This document shows positions 18,046 through 25,888 of a stretch of DNA of 64,000 nt, piece after piece (position 1 is the stretch's first letter; each line of letters starts with the position of its first letter). Both the position numbers and the translations under genes were made by a program. The notes beneath the pieces are model-generated. The model ran no database searches. It had not been told where the DNA came from and saw only the letters and a program-made list of their open reading frames with translations. Origin of the DNA: Citrobacter koseri ATCC BAA-895 (GTDB lineage Bacteria; Pseudomonadota; Gammaproteobacteria; Enterobacterales; Enterobacteriaceae); NCBI RefSeq assembly GCF_000018045.1, contig NC_009792.1:3720001-3784000 (forward strand). The letters run 5' to 3'.

Positions 18046-18573
18046 ATGACAACCGGGACGATTTCCCCGCGCGAAGCACAGGCGCTGATAGCACAAGGGG
18101 CAACGCTGATTGATATCCGTGACGCCGATGAATACCTGCGCGAACATATTCCCGACGCGCAGCTGGCGCCGCTCTCCACGCTTGAGCACGGCGCTTTTCC
18201 GGCGGCGTTACGGGCTGAACGCGTCATCTTTCACTGTCAGTCAGGCAGGCGTACCAGCGGCAATGCCGCAGCGCTCCAGGCGGTCGCCGCCCCCGCAGAA
18301 GTCTGGCTGCTGGAGGGGGGAATCGAAGGCTGGAAAGCTGCGGGCCTGCCCGTGGCGGAAGATAAGTCTCAGCCGCTGCCGCTGATGCGTCAGGTGCAAA
18401 TTGCCGCCGGAGGGCTGGTTCTACTGGGCGTTGCGCTGGGTTACACCGTCAGTAGCGGTTTCTTCCTGATCAGCGGCTTTGTTGGCGCCGGGTTAATGCT
18501 GGCGGGATTCACGGGTTTCTGCGGCATGGCGCGACTGCTCGAAAAGATGCCCTGGAACCGGCGAACGCATTAA
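18046..18573 (+). CDS. ygaP: membrane-bound rhodanese YgaP
   Basis: A 175-residue sulfurtransferase. The N-terminal rhodanese domain (about 5-110) has the active-site cysteine in HCQSGRRTSGNA (about Cys64), and two membrane helices follow (about 124-145 and 147-165). E. coli YgaP is a membrane rhodanese that can be S-nitrosylated. Ribosome-binding site CAGGAGAAACC. In E. coli the genes yqaE and ygaV lie between kbp and ygaP; both are missing here, and the 190-bp gap 17856-18045 holds no ORF for either. Confidence 0.93.
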   Translation: MTTGTISPREAQALIAQGATLIDIRDADEYLREHIPDAQLAPLSTLEHGAFPAALRAERVIFHCQSGRRTSGNAAALQAVAAPAEVWLLEGGIEGWKAAGLPVAEDKSQPLPLMRQVQIAAGGLVLLGVALGYTVSSGFFLISGFVGAGLMLAGFTGFCGMARLLEKMPWNRRTH

Positions 18574-18640
18574 GCGGTAGCGCCAGAATCGCCGCAGTCC
18601 CCGGCGGGCCGGGTGGTTTGTACTGACCTGGTTGATATCA

Positions 18641-18667
18641 GCCGGATAAGCACCGTCTCATCCGGCA
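18641..18667. repeat. REP palindrome downstream of stpA and ygaP
   Basis: GCCGGATAAG...CATCCGGC between two convergent stops; a single REP unit. Confidence 0.75.
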
Positions 18668-18680
18668 AAATACCGCGAAA

Positions 18681-19082
18681 TTAGATCAGAAAATCATCCA
18701 GAGATTTCCCCGCCGCCAGCGCCTGGGCAATCGGCTTAGGCGTACGCCCCTGACCAGTCCATGTTTTCGTCTCACCATCAAAATCGGTAAAACGATATTT
18801 CGCCGGGCGCGGCTGACGTTTTTTACCTGAACGCGGCGTTGCCGCCCCCATATTTAATAAGTCTTCTGGATTGATGCCGTCGGCTTTCATCATCTCCAGA
18901 AAGGTATTAATTTTCTCTTGCTGTTCAGCGCGCAGACGCTGTTGCTCTTCTTCTTCTTCGCGTCTTTCTTTAGTGACAACCCTGAATTTTTCGAGCATTT
19001 CTTCAAGAACGTCAATGGAGAATTCGCGGGCCATTGCGCGCAGTGTACGGATATTATTTAAATTCTGTAACATCAAAGTCAT
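18681..19082 (-). CDS. stpA: H-NS paralogue StpA
   Basis: A 133-residue nucleoid protein. An N-terminal coiled-coil dimerisation region (about 1-65, rich in Glu, Arg and Gln) is followed by a linker and the C-terminal DNA-binding domain with the AT-hook-like loop TWTGQGRTPKPI. It binds curved AT-rich DNA and has RNA-chaperone activity in E. coli. The ATG at 19082 (MTLMLQNLNNIRT) fits the family; the longer frame adds only unsupported residues. The region upstream is AT-rich, as usual for H-NS-family self-control. Confidence 0.93.
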   Translation of the reverse strand: MTLMLQNLNNIRTLRAMAREFSIDVLEEMLEKFRVVTKERREEEEEQQRLRAEQQEKINTFLEMMKADGINPEDLLNMGAATPRSGKKRQPRPAKYRFTDFDGETKTWTGQGRTPKPIAQALAAGKSLDDFLI

Positions 19083-19590
19083 AACAATAAAACCTTTTAA
19101 CGCAGGGGAAAACAAGTATTACGCCAGAAAGTATATTCGATTATTGATTATATTTCCAGAGAGTGGGATATACAGCAATATCTGGCCTGCACACCGCCGC
19201 TTATATTTATTCGCCTTCGCCGTTATATATTCAGCCTGAATAACGCACGCCTGCAAAATTAAAAAAGCGGCCCCTCCCCGGCGTACACAACAGCAGCCGT
19301 CGATGCCCTTTCGCTCCCGCCTCACTTGCGCAAAACGCCGAAAAAAACAATAAAAGTTAAGCCATTGATTTGGAAAACATTAGTCACGGCGGACAACGAA
19401 AATCCCGAAACGAACAAAAAACAGACACTGACAGAGTATTTTATCGACAAAAAGGCAATAAATAAAAATTTTACACTAGTTGCTAGTTATTATGTAGAGA
19501 TATACGCTATGCATTAGCGAAAGCACTATGCTAAATCACTACAACCACACGTTCAATGGCGATTTTTACCCTTTTACAAGGAGCATTAAC
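19083..19590. other. 508-bp AT-rich gap between stpA and alaE
   Basis: It holds the divergent promoters of stpA and alaE. A 63-codon frame at 19326-19517 starts with TTG, is very rich in Lys and Thr, and lacks a convincing ribosome-binding site, so I do not call it a gene. No RNA gene or long repeat is seen. Confidence 0.5.
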
Positions 19591-20040
19591 ATGTTCTCAC
19601 CGCAGTCACGCTTGCGTCATGCAGTCGCAGACACGTTCGCGATGGTTGTTTATTGTTCTGTCGTGAACATGTTGATCGAGATATTCCTCTCTGGAATGAC
19701 CTTTGAACAGTCGCTGTCTTCCCGTCTGGTCGCCATTCCGGTCAATATTCTGATCGCGTGGCCCTATGGAATGTATCGTGATGCGATTATGCGCGTCGCG
19801 CGTAAGGCGAGCCCGGCGAGTTGGGTGAAGAATCTGGCGGATGTACTGGCTTACGTCACCTTCCAGTCTCCGGTTTATGTCGCGATTTTATTGACGGTCG
19901 GCGCAGACTGGCACCAGATTACAGCGGCAGTCAGTTCGAATATCGTGATATCCATGCTGATGGGCGCGGTTTACGGCTACTTCCTTGATTATTGCCGACG
20001 CCTGTTCAAAGTCAGCAGCTACCACCAGGCTAAAGCCTGA
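19591..20040 (+). CDS. alaE: L-alanine exporter AlaE
   Basis: A 149-residue inner-membrane protein with four predicted helices (about 14-34, 45-62, 83-105, 112-135). The sequence, including LVAIPVNILIAWPYGMYRD and the C-terminal YGYFLDYCRRLFKVS, matches AlaE (formerly YgaW). It exports L-alanine, and dipeptide or alanine excess induces it through Lrp in E. coli. The start ATG at 19591 follows AAGGAGCATTAAC. An upstream in-frame start at 19528 would add 21 hydrophilic residues and is less likely. Confidence 0.93.
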   Translation: MFSPQSRLRHAVADTFAMVVYCSVVNMLIEIFLSGMTFEQSLSSRLVAIPVNILIAWPYGMYRDAIMRVARKASPASWVKNLADVLAYVTFQSPVYVAILLTVGADWHQITAAVSSNIVISMLMGAVYGYFLDYCRRLFKVSSYHQAKA

Positions 20041-20054
20041 GACCCGCTTTCTTC

Positions 20055-20075
20055 GCGACTGGCAAGGCCAGTCGC
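20055..20075 (+). terminator. hairpin after alaE
   Basis: GCGACTGG-CAAGG-CCAGTCGC, an 8-bp stem 14 bases past the alaE stop. The T-rich stretch behind it is weak, so this is a probable rather than certain terminator; it also faces the ygaC end. Confidence 0.55.
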
Positions 20076-20079
20076 TTCG

Positions 20080-20436
20080 TTAGTTTGAATTTGGTTTTGC
20101 TTCACCAAACAGTCCATGCAAATAGCGCTCAAGCGCAATCCGTGAACTAAAGCCGTGCGGTATGCCGTAATGTTCGTGAATTTCTCCGCCTAAATAAAGC
20201 GGGAACTGATGATAATGATCGCAGGTTTTAATTTCCGAAGCAGGTTCCGCCAGTGAAGAACTGCGTTCTTTTAGCGTCGGATGAATCACTAATGCGGTAC
20301 GCCCCATACGCGCTTCACGATTAACGTACACATAATTTTCGCCACGTCGATAACCGTATGCTTTCTGTGTTACCACATCTACGGTAAAACCCACTTTTTC
20401 AAGTACGCGCGCCACCTCATCGGGTCGTAAATACAT
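20080..20436 (-). CDS. ygaC: YgaC, DUF2002 protein
   Basis: A 118-residue soluble protein that begins MYLRPDEVARVLEKVGF and belongs to the DUF2002 family. It is reported as Fur-linked in E. coli but has no known activity. There is no signal peptide or membrane helix. Start ATG at 20436. It is convergent with alaE. Confidence 0.88.
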   Translation of the reverse strand: MYLRPDEVARVLEKVGFTVDVVTQKAYGYRRGENYVYVNREARMGRTALVIHPTLKERSSSLAEPASEIKTCDHYHQFPLYLGGEIHEHYGIPHGFSSRIALERYLHGLFGEAKPNSN

Positions 20437-20598
20437 ATTTTATCCTCGTTATCCTTTACTGCGGGCTTACCTTACCCGATCCAGCATTAGCAACGCTTTC
20501 AGAAAAATCCATAAACACGCGAATATACCGTGACGCGCCTCAGAAGATAAAAAATATGGACTACACTGAAGTTCACATCGAAATCAATGGAGGATCAT

Positions 20599-20925
20599 AT
20601 GTTTAACCGACCGAGCCGAAAAGACGCCGATGAAAATGTTCAGGATATTCAGAACGATGTCAGTCAATTAGCCGATACCCTTGAAGACGTGCTGAAATCA
20701 TGGGGAAGCGATGCCAAAGATGAAGCGGAAACCGCGCGGCGCAAAGCGCAGGCATTGCTGAAAGAAACCCGTGCCCGTATGCATGGCCGCACGCGAGTAG
20801 AACAGGCGGCGCGTGATGCCGTGGGATGCGCGGATACCTTTGTGCGAGAAAAACCCTGGTGCAGCATGGGGACAGCCGCCGCTGTCGGCATCGTTGTCGG
20901 GGCGCTGTTAAGTTTACGCCGTTAA
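20599..20925 (+). CDS. ygaM: YgaM, ElaB/YqjD-family ribosome- and membrane-associated protein
   Basis: A 108-residue protein. A long amphipathic helix rich in Asp, Glu, Ala and Lys (about 10-80) is followed by one C-terminal membrane helix (about 88-105, MGTAAAVGIVVGALLSL) and two arginines. This layout is that of the DUF883 family (ElaB, YqjD, YgaM), C-tail-anchored proteins made in stationary phase that can bind ribosomes. I chose the ATG at 20599, since GGAGG just upstream is its ribosome-binding site; the ATG at 20587 lies before that site. Confidence 0.88.
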   Translation: MFNRPSRKDADENVQDIQNDVSQLADTLEDVLKSWGSDAKDEAETARRKAQALLKETRARMHGRTRVEQAARDAVGCADTFVREKPWCSMGTAAAVGIVVGALLSLRR

Positions 20926-20935
20926 CGGGGAATCT

Positions 20936-20970
20936 TGCCGGATGCGACGCAGAGCGTCTTATCCGGCCGA
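20936..20970. repeat. REP palindrome that overlaps the 3' end of the MocR gene
   Basis: TTGCCGGATGCGACG...CGTCTTATCCGGCC. Its right arm, read on the minus strand, supplies the last codons and the TAA stop of the MocR regulator. Confidence 0.85.
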
Positions 20971-22311
20971 CGGCGTGTCGGTTATGGCTTCCCGAAGCTG
21001 ACGTGCGACCTGTTTTGCCATTTCCGCTGAAGTGATGTTGGTAAACGACAACAGCAGTCCTCCCCTTCCTTCTGACTTAAGCCGCCAGCGGCTCAATGCC
21101 TGCACCGCTAATCCGGCCTGATTGGCTTTCGCCGTCAGCAACCGGTCATCAGCATCCACTGCAACAACCAACTGAATGCCACCTTCCTGCGGGACAACGG
21201 CGAATCCCTGCTCACGCAGCGCCTCTTCCATCCAAAGCCGTCGCCTGGCGTAATGCTGGCGCATCTTTTTCAAATGCCGCCAGAAATGACCATCGCGGAT
21301 AAAATCCGCCAGCGTCTGCTGCCACAGCACCGGCACGCTACAGGCCATCAGCCCCGCCAGTTGACGAAAACGCGCCACCTGATTAAGCGGAACCACCAGC
21401 CATGCGGTACGCAGCGCCGGAAACAGCGACTTGCTGAACGTTCCGGCATAGATCACCCGCTGCGGCGCATCGAGGCTTTTCAGCGGCGGAAGCGGCTTGC
21501 CGTGGTAACGAAATTCACTGTCATAATCATCTTCGATAATCCATGCCTGCGCGCTCGCCGCCCATTCAAGTAACTGGCGGCGACGGGTTAAAGAGAGCGC
21601 CACGCCGAGCGGGCTTTGGTGGGCCGGCGTTAACAACACAAAACGCGCCTGCGGGTAATCGTGAATGCCTGCCGCCACATTCAGTCCATGATCATCGACC
21701 GGAACCGGCATCAGCCCGATATTTTCCTGGGCAATCACCGGGCGAATAAGGGGAAACCCGGGATCTTCAACCCACATGCCTTCTCCTGGTTTCGCCAGCG
21801 CGCGCAGGATAAGGGTCATTGAGGAGGCATAGCCGGAAGTGATAAACACCTGTTCCGGCAGGCATTCAATACTGCGCGACACCCGCAGATAATCGACAAT
21901 GGCTTCGCGCAAAACCGCTTCGCCGCAGACGTCGCCCAACGCGAGATCAAAACGGGTCTGCGTACGCAGGCGACGCCCCATCACCCGCGCCCAAATCTCA
22001 CGCGGGAAAAGATCCAGCGCAGGTAATCCCATTTGAAATGGATCGGGCGTCTGGCTTTCTCCGGCGAAAACGGCAGGCGTAGCGACCGTTTTTTCTGGAC
22101 GTACATGCCCGCTGACAAACGTACCGGCCTGCCCGCGCCGCTCCAGCCAGCCTTGCGCCACCAGCTCGCCGTACGCGTTTTCGACCGTCGAGCGTGAAAC
22201 GCCTAACTCTTGCGACCATGTCCGGCTGGACGGCAAACGCGCCCCGGCCTTGAGTTCGCCATGCTCAATGGCGTTTTTTAACTGACGGGCGATTTGCTGG
22301 TAGCGTGGCAC
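20959..22311 (-). CDS. MocR-type (GntR/aminotransferase) transcriptional regulator
   Basis: A 450-residue fusion of a GntR winged helix (about 1-70, RLPSSRTWSQELGVSRSTVENAYGEL) and an aminotransferase-I-like domain. The pyridoxal-phosphate lysine is visible in IYAGTFSKSLFPALRTAW, and the cofactor Asp/Tyr pair in IIEDDYDSEFRY. MocR regulators use PLP and an amino-compound ligand; the best known are GabR and PdxR. The GTG at 22311 has a perfect AAGGAG 9 bases upstream. It is divergent from the AhpD-like gene and is its likely regulator. The last seven codons come from a REP element. The effector is unknown. Confidence 0.88.
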   Translation of the reverse strand: MPRYQQIARQLKNAIEHGELKAGARLPSSRTWSQELGVSRSTVENAYGELVAQGWLERRGQAGTFVSGHVRPEKTVATPAVFAGESQTPDPFQMGLPALDLFPREIWARVMGRRLRTQTRFDLALGDVCGEAVLREAIVDYLRVSRSIECLPEQVFITSGYASSMTLILRALAKPGEGMWVEDPGFPLIRPVIAQENIGLMPVPVDDHGLNVAAGIHDYPQARFVLLTPAHQSPLGVALSLTRRRQLLEWAASAQAWIIEDDYDSEFRYHGKPLPPLKSLDAPQRVIYAGTFSKSLFPALRTAWLVVPLNQVARFRQLAGLMACSVPVLWQQTLADFIRDGHFWRHLKKMRQHYARRRLWMEEALREQGFAVVPQEGGIQLVVAVDADDRLLTAKANQAGLAVQALSRWRLKSEGRGGLLLSFTNITSAEMAKQVARQLREAITDTPSAG

Positions 22312-22411
22312 AGGTGAACGCTCCTTTATGGTCTGCTTTTTTCATAAAAATATGGCTCTCTTTAGCAGTCCATTATAGTGCTACATTGCTGACGTCTAAA
22401 CGAGGAGAAGT

Positions 22412-22846
22412 ATGATGACGACATTACGTCAGCCCTATTATGAACTTAGCCCTGAAGTCTATAGTGCGCTGGGCCAGGCCAAAAAAGCGTTGGAAAACAG
22501 CGCGCTGGACACCACGCTGATGGAACTGATTTATCTGCGTATCTCACAGATCAACGGTTGCGCATTTTGTCTGGAGATGCACAGCAAAGCCCTGCGTAAA
22601 TCCGGCGTGGCGCAAAGCAAACTGGATGCGCTGGCCGGGTGGCGGGTAAGCCATCACTTCAGCGAACAGGAGCGTGCGGCGCTGGCCTGGGCGGAATCCG
22701 TCACGGATATCGCAAGAACGCATGCCGAAGATGACGCGTATCTGCCGCTACTCGAAAGTTTCAGCGCCCGTGAAATCAGCGATCTGACTTTTGCTATCAG
22801 TCTGATGAACTGCTTCAACCGACTGGCCGTTGGGATGCGGATGTAA
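22412..22846 (+). CDS. AhpD-like/carboxymuconolactone decarboxylase-family protein
   Basis: A 144-residue all-helical protein of the AhpD/CMD family. It has the redox motif C-x-x-C plus histidine (GCAFCLEMHSKAL, about 50-62), which in AhpD reduces peroxides or passes electrons. It is likely a peroxidase-like antioxidant enzyme with an unknown electron donor. Ribosome-binding site GAGGAGAAG. Two ATGs lie in tandem at the start. The gap of 100 bp to the divergent MocR gene is the likely operator region. The pair also occurs in Salmonella next to nrdH, as I recall. Confidence 0.85.
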   Translation: MMTTLRQPYYELSPEVYSALGQAKKALENSALDTTLMELIYLRISQINGCAFCLEMHSKALRKSGVAQSKLDALAGWRVSHHFSEQERAALAWAESVTDIARTHAEDDAYLPLLESFSAREISDLTFAISLMNCFNRLAVGMRM

Positions 22847-22854
22847 TCCCGCTA

Positions 22855-22928
22855 TTGCCGGATGGCGGCGTAAACGCCTTATCCGGCCTACACCGTAGGC
22901 CCGATTAGCGTAAGCGCCATCGGGCGAC
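22855..22928. repeat. REP pair upstream of nrdH
   Basis: GCCGGATGGCGGCG...CGCCTTATCCGGC followed by GGCCCGATTAGCG...CGCCATCGGGC: a BIME-like pair after the AhpD-like gene. Confidence 0.8.
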
Positions 22929-22987
22929 GTTTAACCATACCCCCCCATTCCCGCTGAGCTAATCAGCAGAAGCAAATTAATCGATAT

Positions 22988-23003
22988 TTCCCATATCTTG
23001 TGT
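22988..23003 (+). promoter_or_regulatory. NrdR box 1 of nrdHIEF
   Basis: TTCCCATATCTTGTGT matches the NrdR consensus acaCwAtATaTwGtgt well in its right half. It lies 31 bp (three helical turns) before box 2, the usual spacing for this ATP-cone repressor. Confidence 0.75.
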
Positions 23004-23018
23004 GGTTGAAACTTTATT

Positions 23019-23034
23019 CATCTACATCTAGTAT
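23019..23034 (+). promoter_or_regulatory. NrdR box 2 of nrdHIEF
   Basis: CATCTACATCTAGTAT keeps the CwA, AT and TwG core of the NrdR box. The pair with box 1 is what identifies it; the single site alone would be weak. Confidence 0.7.
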
Positions 23035-23108
23035 TCTCTCTATCAAGACACACACAACCCGACGCATATCATCGCGCCGTTCTCTCATTTTAAATGGAAA
23101 TACGAATC

Positions 23109-23354
23109 ATGCGCATTACTATTTACACTCGTAACGACTGTGTTCAGTGCCACGCCACCAAACGGGCGATGGAAAGCCGTGGATTTGACTTTGAGATGGT
23201 GAACGTCGATCTGGTTCCCGACGCGGCAGACACCCTGCGGGAAAAAGGTTTTCGCCAGTTGCCGGTGGTCATCGCGGGCGATACCAGTTGGTCAGGCTTC
23301 CGCCCGGATATGATCAACCGTCTGCATCCTGATGCGCGCGTGGCCAGCGCATGA
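23109..23354 (+). CDS. nrdH: glutaredoxin-like electron donor NrdH
   Basis: An 81-residue redoxin with the active site C-V-Q-C (residues 11-14) in a glutaredoxin-type fold; like other NrdH proteins it is reduced by thioredoxin reductase. It feeds electrons to the class Ib reductase NrdEF. The ATG at 23109 (MRITIYTRND) is the family start; five extra codons upstream are open but unsupported. First gene of nrdHIEF, repressed by NrdR through the two boxes upstream; Fur also acts on this operon in E. coli. Confidence 0.95.
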   Translation: MRITIYTRNDCVQCHATKRAMESRGFDFEMVNVDLVPDAADTLREKGFRQLPVVIAGDTSWSGFRPDMINRLHPDARVASA

Positions 23355-23761
23355 GCCAACTCGTCTACTTTTCCAGTAGCTCCGAAAATACGCACCGCTT
23401 TATGCAGCGTCTGGGGCTGCCCGCTATTCGCATTCCGCTTAATGAACGCGAGCGAATCAGGGTAGACGAACCTTACATTCTGGTCGTCCCCTCTTACGGC
23501 GGCGGCGGTACGGCAGGCGCGGTTCCACGACAGGTGATCCGCTTTTTAAATGATGAACATAACCGGGCGTTAATTCGCGGCGTGATCGCCTCCGGCAACC
23601 GTAACTTTGGCGAGGCTTACGGTCGCGCTGGCGAGGTCATTTCACAAAAATGCGGCGTCCCCTGGCTGTACCGCTTTGAACTGATGGGAACGCAAAGCGA
23701 CATCGACAACGTCCGAAAAGGAGTGAGCGAATTTTGGCAACGACAACCGCAGAACGTGTGA
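23351..23761 (+). CDS. nrdI: flavodoxin-like NrdI
   Basis: A 136-residue flavoprotein. The FMN phosphate loop is YFSSSSENTHRF (about 5-16), and the glycine-rich YGGGGTAGAVP loop sits near 49-59. It supplies oxidant to build the Mn(III)2-tyrosyl radical of NrdF. The start ATGA overlaps the nrdH stop by 4 bases, so translation is coupled. Confidence 0.95.
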   Translation: MSQLVYFSSSSENTHRFMQRLGLPAIRIPLNERERIRVDEPYILVVPSYGGGGTAGAVPRQVIRFLNDEHNRALIRGVIASGNRNFGEAYGRAGEVISQKCGVPWLYRFELMGTQSDIDNVRKGVSEFWQRQPQNV

Positions 23762-25878
23762 AGCAAGAAACGATGGATTATCACGCGCTGAATGCCATGC
23801 TGAATCTGTACGATAAAGCAGGCCATATTCAGTTCGACAAGGATCGGCAGGCGGTGGAGGTGTTCTTTGCCACCCATGTCCGCCCCAATTCCGTCTCCTT
23901 TGCCAGCCAGGACGAGCGCCTGGAGTATCTGCTTCGCGAAGGCTATTACGACGAAAGCGTTTTAACCCGCTACGATCGCGCTTTCGTGGTGAAGCTGTTT
24001 GCTCACGCCCACGCCAGCGGTTTTCGCTTCCAGACGTTCCTTGGCGCGTGGAAATATTACACCAGCTATACGCTGAAAACGTTCGACGGCAAACGCTACC
24101 TTGAAGACTTTGAAGACCGGGTGACAATGGTGGCGCTGACGCTGGCGCAGGGCAATGAAGCGCTGGCGATGCAGCTTACCGATGAAATCCTCTCCGGGCG
24201 CTTTCAGCCAGCCACGCCGACCTTCTTAAACTGCGGCAAACAACAGCGCGGCGAGCTGGTCTCCTGCTTCCTGTTACGCATTGAAGACAATATGGAGTCC
24301 ATTGGCCGAGCGGTTAACTCGGCGCTACAGCTTTCCAAGCGCGGCGGCGGCGTGGCGTTTTTGCTCTCGAATCTTCGTGAAGCGGGCGCGCCGATCAAGC
24401 GTATTGAGAACCAGTCCTCGGGCGTGATCCCGGTAATGAAGATGCTGGAAGACGCCTTTTCTTACGCCAATCAGTTAGGGGCGCGTCAGGGGGCGGGCGC
24501 CGTGTATCTGCACGCGCACCACCCGGATATCCTGCGTTTTCTCGACACGAAACGCGAAAACGCCGATGAAAAGATCCGCATTAAAACGCTGTCGCTGGGC
24601 GTGGTGATCCCGGACGTAACGTTCCGTCTGGCGAAAGAAAACGCGCAGATGGCGCTGTTCTCGCCTTACGATGTCGAACGCATTTACGGCAAACCGTTCG
24701 GAGATATCGCCATTAGCGAACGGTACGATGAGCTGCTCGCCGATGAACGCGTACGCAAGCAGTACATCAACGCGCGCGAATTTTTCCAGCGGCTTGCGGA
24801 AATCCAGTTTGAGTCAGGCTATCCCTACATCATGTACGAGGATACGGTAAACCGCGCGAATCCGATTGCCGGTCGCATCAACATGAGCAACCTGTGCTCG
24901 GAGATTTTGCAGGTCAACAGCGCCTCCACCTATGATGAAAATCTGGATTACGCGCAGACCGGGCATGATATCTCCTGCAACCTCGGTTCGCTGAACATCG
25001 CCCATACGATGGACTCCCCGAATTTTGGCCGCACGGTGGAAACGGCGATTCGCGGCCTGACGGCGGTGTCGGATATGAGCCATATCCGCAGCGTACCGTC
25101 AATTGAAGCCGGAAACGCCGCGTCACACGCGATTGGCCTGGGGCAGATGAACCTGCACGGTTATCTGGCGCGAGAAGGCATTGCCTACGGCAGCCCGGAG
25201 GCGCTGGATTTCACCAACCTCTATTTCTACACCGTGACCTGGCACGCGCTGAATACCTCAATGATGATGGCGCGTGAACGCGGTAAAACCTTCGCCGGAT
25301 TCAAACAATCGCGCTATGCCAGCGGCGAGTATTTCGAACAATATTTGCAGGGCGACTGGCAGCCGAAAACCGACACGGTTCGTGCGCTCTTTGCCCGTAG
25401 CGGCATGACGCTTCCGGGCCGCGAAATGTGGGCGCGGCTGCGGGATGAGGTGATGCGCTACGGCATCTATAACCAGAATTTACAGGCGGTGCCGCCGACC
25501 GGTTCCATTTCCTATATCAACCACGCGACGTCAAGCATTCACCCGATCGTGTCGAAGATAGAGATCCGCAAAGAAGGAAAAACCGGGCGCGTTTACTACC
25601 CGGCCCCGTTTATGACCAATGAGAACCTGGACATGTACCAGGACGCCTATGAAATCGGCCCGGAAAAAATCATTGATACCTATGCCGAAGCCACACGCCA
25701 CGTTGATCAGGGACTGTCGCTGACGCTGTTCTTCCCGGATACCGCGACAACCCGCGATATCAACAAAGCCCAGATTTACGCGTGGCGAAAAGGGATCAAA
25801 ACGCTGTATTACATCCGTCTGCGTCAGCTGGCGCTGGAAGGTACTGAAATAGAAGGCTGCGTATCATGCGCGCTATAA
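23734..25878 (+). CDS. nrdE: ribonucleoside-diphosphate reductase class Ib alpha subunit NrdE
   Basis: A 714-residue catalytic subunit. The substrate-site cysteines are in GELVSCFLLRIED and SCNLGSLNI, the radical-relay and loop motif is NLCSEIL, and the protein ends in the C-terminal redox pair EGCVSCAL, which NrdH reduces. It lacks the N-terminal ATP cone of class Ia, as expected. The start is TTG at 23734 (MATTTAERV), with an AAAGGAGTG ribosome-binding site inside nrdI and 28 bases of overlap. Confidence 0.95.
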   Translation: MATTTAERVKQETMDYHALNAMLNLYDKAGHIQFDKDRQAVEVFFATHVRPNSVSFASQDERLEYLLREGYYDESVLTRYDRAFVVKLFAHAHASGFRFQTFLGAWKYYTSYTLKTFDGKRYLEDFEDRVTMVALTLAQGNEALAMQLTDEILSGRFQPATPTFLNCGKQQRGELVSCFLLRIEDNMESIGRAVNSALQLSKRGGGVAFLLSNLREAGAPIKRIENQSSGVIPVMKMLEDAFSYANQLGARQGAGAVYLHAHHPDILRFLDTKRENADEKIRIKTLSLGVVIPDVTFRLAKENAQMALFSPYDVERIYGKPFGDIAISERYDELLADERVRKQYINAREFFQRLAEIQFESGYPYIMYEDTVNRANPIAGRINMSNLCSEILQVNSASTYDENLDYAQTGHDISCNLGSLNIAHTMDSPNFGRTVETAIRGLTAVSDMSHIRSVPSIEAGNAASHAIGLGQMNLHGYLAREGIAYGSPEALDFTNLYFYTVTWHALNTSMMMARERGKTFAGFKQSRYASGEYFEQYLQGDWQPKTDTVRALFARSGMTLPGREMWARLRDEVMRYGIYNQNLQAVPPTGSISYINHATSSIHPIVSKIEIRKEGKTGRVYYPAPFMTNENLDMYQDAYEIGPEKIIDTYAEATRHVDQGLSLTLFFPDTATTRDINKAQIYAWRKGIKTLYYIRLRQLALEGTEIEGCVSCAL

Positions 25879-25888
25879 GGAGAGCAGG

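Noticed and set aside
19326..19517. 63-codon ORF in the stpA-alaE gap
   Set aside because: TTG start, no clear ribosome-binding site and Lys-rich low complexity in promoter DNA.
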